NCBI GenBank assembly: GCA_024803745.1
Contig: JANJXV010000016.1
Span: forward strand, 43,364,025-43,428,024
Origin: Megascapheus bottae
Lineage: Eukaryota; Chordata; Mammalia; Rodentia; Geomyidae
Direction: 5' to 3'
Length of the DNA: 64,000 nucleotides
Shown piece by piece: positions 56,746-64,000 of the stretch. Position 1 is the stretch's first letter, and each line of letters opens with the position of its first letter. The notes below the pieces were generated by a model. The model was not told the origin of the DNA. It saw nothing but the letters and a program-made list of their open reading frames with translations, and did not search any database. Made by a program: the position numbers and the translations under genes.

Positions 56746-59254
56746 TTTTAAAATCAGTACCTCAAGAGATTCTGATGCTATTGTGCCTTAAGCCTACTTA
56801 TAAGAAACACAGAGCTAGAATGTGCAGAAACTGAGCACAGAGACACAGGACATGTCTGTTCACCTGGTGTCCCTACAAGAAGACTCAGCCCAAAGACCTG
56901 GTCCCATGTACCCTTGAGAATGGCCTCATGTTTACTTACATACGCGCTCCAGCAGTTATATCCTGTCTTCACATTTGTGTCTAGCCCTGGGTAGAGCCTG
57001 CACCTATGAGTATCATTTATGTACAATAAGAAATTATCTCTAGACAGTGTCTAGCGTAGAGAACTGAAATCTTTATCAGGACACTGACCACAAAAAATTA
57101 ATTTCTGATTTTGCAAGAATCTTAATAAAAACCTGGCCTTCTTCCTTAAATGAGTATAATGTGTGGTTTGTTAGTGGTTTGATTTGCAAATTCTGAGGTA
57201 AAATTTGGCGTACCCATGTCCACCTGTCCACATGTGAAGAATTGGTAAAGATAATTTCAGAAGTTGCTTCAAACATAAATTCTGAAGCCATTTTTTAGGC
57301 TTTTCATGCTTTTGTTTTATTCAGAATGAATGTTATTCATTTTATTCAGTTATGAATGTTACACAGCCATATTAACTTCTTAAATTAGCCCAAGTTAGTT
57401 GGTTTCAGAGGGTGGGAGTTGACAGTGTGCCTGTCACCATCCACAGGCATCTTTCACTGGGGCCAGTACTCAGGGAAGACCAGTTTTCTTCTCTGCGTGG
57501 TGCTGTGTTCCTGCTCTGGGGGAGTGTGCGTGCACTGTCTTGGGGGCTGGCTGACATGAATATGAATATATGCATGTGGTGGGAGCTTCATTACTCCAAC
57601 ATACTCATGGCTGCCTGTTTCAGCATGTGGCTTATTGCCTCTTTCCATGGTTTGTTGCACTTTTGTGCAAATCGTCGTCAACATGCATGAGCACAGTGAA
57701 CAAATACCTTCAAGTGCCACACAGCTACACTTGGCAGTAACAAAAAATGGCTTCAGATACCAAGTTCACAATAAAATATAGACGTTAAAGGGGAATTCTT
57801 ACAACAGAGTTTCCCCTTTAAAAATAACAGTAACATAACATATAGCTGTGTCCACATCATCAGGAATTAGGCAAGTGTAGAAGAATGGCAATGATGAAAT
57901 TGATATATTGAATGAAGACTTACCTAAAATGAGGGTTTCTGAGGGAAGAAAGTTAATTTAGAAAGTCATATCATCTTTTGGGCAAAAGAAAGACATGGCT
58001 TTGCTAAGTTCATTGATGTCCCTTAAACAGGTAGCTGCGACCATTCAGAAACCTCTCTGCTCCCAGGTCATCTTGAGCCTCTACAGTGGTGGCTTGCCCA
58101 GGGTCCTTGCCTTCCCAGGCCGTTGCATGCGCTGACCACACTCAGTCAACTGTGGCACTTGGAACAGCCATGTGAGCTGACTCATAAAGGAAGCTGAGCT
58201 TACTAGGCCACTGAGTAGTATAGTAGCCATCGTTTTAAAATGGCTCTAGGTAATATGAAAGCAGCCCTCAAAATAATAATACAAGACATAACATGTTCAC
58301 TGGCTTTCAATAGTATTTTCTATTGTTTAGCTGATTTTTGTGTGACTAGTTTCACAGGAGCTGTGCACATTTTTCCCTTCCTTACTATGTTCCCATACAA
58401 GAGAAAATGGATCAATTTTTGTAAAGGACACTGATAGTCATTAGAATGTAGAGAAAATTGATCAAATTATTAATTAGACTTTTGTTGTGCTAGTTTGCAT
58501 TAGACAGATGGAGTTCTGATCTTTAACAGCACCATGACTCATGAAACTGCTTGTGTACTAAAATGCCATTATTAACACAACAGTAGTTTTCAGCAGTTGG
58601 TAATTATTGGCATAATTAAACATTTATCAAGAAACGAGTATTTATCATTCATTAAACTTTCATTAAAAATCCATCTTAGCCAGGGCTAGATTAGCCAGTG
58701 ATTTTCACAAGATAACTTCCTAACTTCTGGCAGGAATGTAGAACATTTCTATAATAAGCAAAGCTGTATACAAGGTAATGTTCCAGGAATTGTGGCAATT
58801 ATGGGACTTCAGCCTCATTTTATATTAAGTGTTTGTTAAGTCTTGGACCCAGAGTGAGAAGGTACTTGGCAATATTCTTCAGGGTTGTTTTTAGTATTTG
58901 GCACTTCGTAGCAGCCTACCTATGAAAATGTGTTACCTTTGGCAGAGAAAAATAACTGCTAAACAAGCTTTGTATTTACATAGTTTCAATTCCCCCCCAA
59001 AAAACATGGGCATTTTAGGGTATTAAATTTCATATTGCAAAGGGACAAGCCAGGACAGTAGAGCGGAGTAGACCCACTAAGCGCCTCTCTCAGCAGCGTC
59101 TTCCACCAGTGCCATTGTCTTCCTGGTTCTTTGCAAGCCTGTGGGCCTCCAAAATGCCGCCTGTCAGACAAGGGCTTTTTCATGTGACAGAGCCCATGTG
59201 GCAGCACTCACTGTGCAATGACTGTGACCTGGAGGTCAGGTTCAGACTGGCCAG
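56746..59254. other. SINE-free unique sequence
   Basis: No gene seen. 58,440-58,680 carries three TAATTA motifs (58,471, 58,601, 58,613) and an AP-1-type TGACTCA (58,535-58,541). Frames of up to 92 codons around 57,412-57,720 overlap on both strands and have no recognisable domain. Confidence 0.45.
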
Positions 59255-59400
59255 TGAGACTAATACTGCAATGAACATGGGGGTGAAGGTTTTGAGAAAC
59301 CTCAATACCATTCTCCACCATGGCTAGATTAATTTTCATTTGCACTAACAGTATTGAGAAACCACTCAATGGTCTTAGGCTTTTTGTGTTCTTCCGAAGC
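59255..59400 (-). mobile_element. Old L1 fragment, antisense
   Basis: ACTGCAATGAACATGGGGGT, then CACCATGGCTAGATTAATTT and GCACTAACAGTATTGAGA, is a diverged antisense L1 ORF2-end pattern (usual TGCAATAAACATGGG and CACCAACAGTGTA). Confidence 0.7.
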
Positions 59401-60524
59401 TGAAGTCCTATGACCTATTACCCTTACGGCCTTACAGTAGCCTTTCTCTTGACCTCAAGGTAGGTGTGCAATGTCCCGGCCTGTGTGCGGATGCTTGCTC
59501 AGCCTTAGTTTGTGCCCTGCACGTGCGGTGAAAGCACAGGCTGCATGTCGGCATCCAGACAACTCATGGGAGAAGAAGTAATATTAGATAACTAAGACTG
59601 CTCAAAACCTAGCTCCGCTTGTGTGCCCATGCTTTGGATCTTATTCTGTATTCAGCAACTTTCTTTTTGTTTTCTCCTGGGCAGAAAATTTACTGTATCA
59701 GTGCTTTTATGTCACAAGAATGAATTGAATTTGTACCCTTTAGTGCAAACAACAATAGACAGAATGGTAACCTAGTGGAAAACAAATAGACACCCCGTCC
59801 CTTTTGGGGATTCAGAGAGGTTCAGAAAGATGGAGCTGACGGTAGAGAGGTGGCAGATAGAAAGAGGCCAATGCGGGAAAGGGTCCTGAGGTCATTTATT
59901 ACCATGCCATCTTCATAGTGTTTGCTGAACCAAGGTGTGCAGAGTAATGATTCAGACAAATGGCGTTAATCATAATAGCTGGCCCTTTGGCAAAAATGGA
60001 AAACCTAGCACCACAGCAGGAGACCTAATCAGATGCCCCCAAACCTGCTTCAGAAGGAAAGAGCTCCTTTTGCTTTTCTGTCAATGGGGATGTATCATCT
60101 TCAAACGAAACAGGGTGGTAATAAATTCCATCCTCTTCCTTTCTCCTTGCCATGACCCCACCCTCCCCCCCAAAAAAATAATCACATTAAACTTCGGGTT
60201 AATATTTATAGTAAAAGTCATTATATTTTCCTTATATTCATCTAATAGGATAAGATGGCCAAAGCTGTGATGACTAGTCAAATCATATTTTCCATAGTGC
60301 AGATAATGACAGTTTCTATTTATTTGGGAGTGATATTAAATTGCCTTGCACATCATGAAAGCACCATGTTTGCACACATGGTATTCTGGGAACCAGTCTG
60401 CTACTGCTTCTAAAATACATTCACTCATTTCTGTGGAAAGTATATTTAGTGTCTTGCTTGTACTTTAATACATGTCAAAAGATAGTGAAAATAATTTCCT
60501 TTGTTACTCTGTTGAGTTTTTTAT
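59401..60524. other. Unique-looking sequence, no gene seen
   Basis: No repeat or coding signature recognised; a 111-codon plus-strand frame at 59,935-60,270 and the opposing 66-codon frame show no domain. Confidence 0.48.
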
Positions 60525-60756
60525 TTTGTTTTGTTGGTGGTGGTGGTTTTGTTTTTTGCCAGTCCTGGGCTTGAGCTCAGGGCCTGAGTTCTGTCCTTGG
60601 GTTTTGTGAAGGCTAGAGCTCTAGCACTTGAGCCACAAGCACCACTTCTGGCTTTTTTCTATGTGTGTGGCACCAAGGAATCGAACCCCAGTCTTGGTGC
60701 ATGCTAGGCAAGCACTCTACCACTAGGCCAAACTCCCAGCTTGTTGAGTTTTTTAT
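60510..60756 (-). mobile_element. Type A SINE, antisense, with 15-bp target-site duplication
   Basis: The body runs from about 60,525 to 60,741 (GCCAGTCCTGGGCTTGAGC, reverse B box GGAATCGAACCCC, CACTCTACCACTAGGCC). It is bounded by TGTTGAGTTTTTTAT at 60,510-60,524 and again at 60,742-60,756, an exact target-site duplication. It is the only type A or B SINE in the last 10 kb. Confidence 0.96.
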
Positions 60757-63700
60757 GGAACTTCAAAATTAAACAGCCTAATTGATGTACTGGGCAGATT
60801 ATTTTAAGGATACAAATTTATTAACAGAGGTACATTTAGTTGTAAATACTTTCACACACTCTGGTACAGAACACTTGTGCAGTGATACATTATCTCTAGA
60901 GGAGAATTAGCTGACATTTAAGTGGTTAATGTACATACTTCAAATTCTCTGCTGATTTGCTGTTTTCTTCTTTATCTCTGGGTAAGCAGGGCATGCTGCC
61001 ATCGGATGCACAGGTTAAATGTAGTTGCAGGCTCTTACACGTCATTAGAGGAAATAATACACAGTTATGGAAGAGAGATGGGAGCTTTTCACTTGTAGCT
61101 ATTTGGACGTCCCATTTGTTATGTGGTATAGCACTGAAGACATTAGTTATGGCAGTCTCCGTGTAATTCATAGCTGAGGACAAGGAAATTAAGCACTGAG
61201 TCACACCACTTTGGCTGATCAGTGCTAATATGTGTTTGTTCCTCCCTTTCCAGTGACAAATTCAGCAACAAAACATTCAAAACTTGGTTTCTGATAGCCT
61301 GTTTCTGTTACCTACTTCAACCAGACAGTGTTCTCTCATCTTTGAACATGGCAGCTTTCAACACTTATGAAAATATAGATACCTGTTTTATTCAGGAAAT
61401 AACACTGCTTTTCCTGTCATTTGGTTACGATATCTCTACATTTTGTATAAGAAAATGAAGCACATAATATTGACTGAATGCAGTATGACATGTAGAATAG
61501 ATAGGTACTAACAGGCCCAGCCCTTGTATATCTGATCAATAACCAATTTATTATTAACCATACAGTAAACAGTACTGTAAATGTGTGTTTTTATTTGGCA
61601 ACCAACAGGTATGAAATATATTTTTAAGGGTAAGAAGCTACCCCTCATAAGAAGGAACAGTGACTGATAAGTCTGACCCTAGAGCTCATCCCAGGAAACC
61701 ACCAATGGGCAGTGCAAACACCCCTCTGCCTCTGGAATCCGTTACAAGTGCCACTTCTTGACTTCTGAGGATTCTGTTGGCCAAGATAGCTTATGATCTG
61801 TGATAGAAGAGGATCCGTAGGAAGTAGCATCAAGAAGGAGAATGCTTTACTTGCCCTTTCTCCTAGTGATTGTGCGAGTCATGCAGAGACTGGGATGAGT
61901 TTTTAGAGAACAAAGGAAGTTGAGGTGGTGCGAATGGGTAAGTAACAGCGCTGAGCACACACATGGCTTCTGCTGATGGAAGAACCGGGGGCGGCTTGTC
62001 CTCTCCCAGCGACCTCACTTGATCAGACAGTCATCCTCAGGGTGGTGGGCTGGGATAACTAAGCAGAGGATGCTACTGCAGGGGTGGTAGGGCAGACTGT
62101 GTCAAGTCTGTGCAAGAACTTCACCACCCTGCTAGTCGGACTGCAGCAGCAATGACAAAAGGGGGTGGAAGTTCGTTGGTTTCATTTTCACTGTGATTTA
62201 CATAAAAGAAAACAATGTTGCCTTAAAAAAAGGAATTTTGATTTCAGAGTCAGTTCGTGTCACTCTGCAGCTCTGGACTAGTGTGGGGCCCTCATTGTTT
62301 CAGGGAGAGAATTCATACTATTTGTTGTTAAAATGACATACCTGAACAAGTCAGACCTGCCGGTTCACACCCAGAATGAGGAAAATGATTTATTATCTGT
62401 CCTTTGAATTTCTCCAAGCATTCTGTCTAAACTTTAAGAGAGGATTACATCTGCGATTAAATCTTAACAAATGTTGTTTTAACTAGACTGCAATATATGT
62501 TATTGACAAGAAACGACTTTTCTTCTCCAAATAACATTGGTGCTTAGGCATGCAATTTACAAAAATGACAAGAAAGGGTGGTACTTTTTCCAAGGTGAAT
62601 GTGAGTTGACTGATTAGCTGGTATTTTAACTTGGATTCTTGCAAATTACAGACATAAGAAACCCTGCAATTTATATGTACTTTACCAGTGAAGGCTTTAA
62701 TCCCATGATTCATGAAAGTAAAGTGGTAATAATTTAACTACCATATTTTATTTATCCCTCATAGTTGTCAGCTGATACGAAAAGTATTCCCACTATTTGG
62801 GGGTGTCTGCTTTGGCCACCTAATTGCTTCTTAGGAAGTAAGAGGGAAATTGCTTATATAACTGCACGGATTGTCTTTGGCAACACCGAGCCAAGGCATC
62901 AATCAGTCCATCTGGGTAAAATCACAAGCTGACTCCGATATTGCTAAATATTTATACTGTCAAATACACACAGACATCCAGATGAAAAGAGGCATTCATT
63001 AGGAATTCTCCAGCTTGTCAGTTTAAAGATGTAGATTAGAGCAAAACCTCCCACTATGGTACTGAGTGCTCAAGAACAGTCTATATTTAGCCATTCTGAG
63101 CAATAAATATCATCATATTGCCTCATTTAGGTAAATAGAGAATAAATATTGTCAAGATGATCTAGAGATAATGTAAACAGATCCCTGTTCAGAGGCTGTG
63201 TTACAGGGGATTCCAGGACAGTGATGTGCCGATGATACTTGGGGTTCATCCCTTTTCTCAGTCCCATCCCCCCCTTCTGGGTTACAAAGATGGTGCTACT
63301 GACAGATGAAGGGGAAAGACGAAGGGAAAAAAAAATAACCACAAAGGTGATTTCAAGTTGTGTGAATCAGAGCACTAATTAGTGCTTGCACTGAGATATT
63401 GTCTTCATAGTTCCAAAAGCTGCTGCCGCCGAAAATAAAGATATCTGTAGTGATGCTGAAGTTCATTTCAAGAGTTTATTTCAAGAGTTTAACCAAACTA
63501 ATGAAGCCCATCGATCTCAGGGGACCATCGCAGCCCAGAGGGTTAAGGTGTTATTTGACAGTACAGCCAGCAGAACTGGCCCTGGAACTTTCATAACACG
63601 TTGCTCTGCAGCAAGGGTTCTCACAGAGAATTTGCCTGGTAGGAGGATGAGAGCTGTACCCAGTCAGAGTTCAGCAGGCACTTGTGCCACAATTGGGCTT

Positions 63701-63842
63701 TCATGTGTCCTGGCTGCACAGAGTGTCCCCTTCAGAGTGGGGGGTGGGGGGGTGACAGTACACGCTGACTGCTCTTCCCTGGTAATTGATAATCTTCGAA
63801 GTTATACACAATGGGAATTTTAACTGATGTCAAAGTTTTAGT
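60757..63842. other. SINE-free unique sequence
   Basis: No gene or repeat family seen. A 13-14 bp local duplication (ATTTCAAGAGTTT) lies near 63,467-63,493. Frames of up to 92 codons overlap on both strands. AT-rich parts around 62,300-63,130 look like candidate conserved non-coding sequence. Confidence 0.45.
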
Positions 63843-63998
63843 TAATTACACTAGATGATTTTTTGAGATTAATAATTAACATCCCTCTTTATAACTAAAT
63901 ATCCATAATTAATCAGCAAATCATAACGTGAAGACTAATTAACTGCAAACTCAAATTTTAGCAGAAAAATCCATATTACTCTCCAGCATCATTAATTA
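63843..63998. promoter_or_regulatory. Cluster of five TAATTA motifs
   Basis: TAATTA occurs at 63,843, 63,873, 63,906, 63,936 and 63,993, five palindromic homeodomain-core sites in 156 bp, among AAATCATAACG and GATTTTTTGAG words. Homeodomain clusters of this kind are typical of developmental enhancers. The region is AT-rich, so chance is not excluded, and the window ends inside it. Confidence 0.35.
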
Positions 63999-64000
63999 CC

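Overview
This is a non-coding stretch of a mammalian nuclear genome, and I could not support a single intact protein-coding gene in it. It is AT-rich and packed with short and long interspersed retroelements. Processed-pseudogene remains, microsatellites and minisatellites are also present, and there are no operons, bacterial signals or dense coding. Two SINE families dominate. Type A is a tRNA/ID-like element of about 190 bp. Type B is a dimer of about 240 bp with a 7SL/B1-like head and a tRNA-like tail. From memory of rodent SINEs this pairing resembles castorimorph rodents such as kangaroo rats, pocket mice and gophers. That assignment is an inference; rodent is fairly secure, the family is not.

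Layout. Positions 1-9,030 hold scattered antisense SINEs, a 4 x 54 bp tandem repeat (1,385-1,605) and a 44-bp alternating purine-pyrimidine run. Positions 9,031-16,345 are mostly unique sequence. A perfect 4 x 80 bp tandem lies at 17,113-17,430. Positions 19,930-26,990 form a nested retroelement stack: an ancient sense L1 lies against an old antisense L1. The antisense L1 is split by a SINE, by a processed pseudogene of PPIH (cyclophilin H) with target-site duplications, and by a younger sense L1 tail. At 32,046-33,659 lies a 5'-inverted (twin-primed) L1 with a candidate target-site duplication. Positions 34,400-42,600 are mostly unique, with a MIR and one unrecognised pseudogene-like block. 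At 43,352-43,470 three perfect TGACGTCA sites and one variant sit in short degenerate tandem repeats. At 51,009-51,590 a SINE is inserted in a SINE whose tail has been amplified as a 63-bp tandem. At 51,921-53,192 lies a 23-unit, 54-bp minisatellite that is open for about 355-367 codons on both strands.

From 53,200 to the end there is almost no lineage-specific SINE (one copy at about 60,525). The unique sequence there is rich in TAATTA-type motifs and ends in a five-site cluster. This would suit an intron or gene desert with conserved regulatory elements, but conservation cannot be tested here.

No novel multi-gene system was found. The most unusual structures are the tandem arrays, the TGACGTCA cluster and the nested insertions. 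Boundaries of old repeats are approximate (tens of bases), and family names come from recognition of sequence, not from a search.
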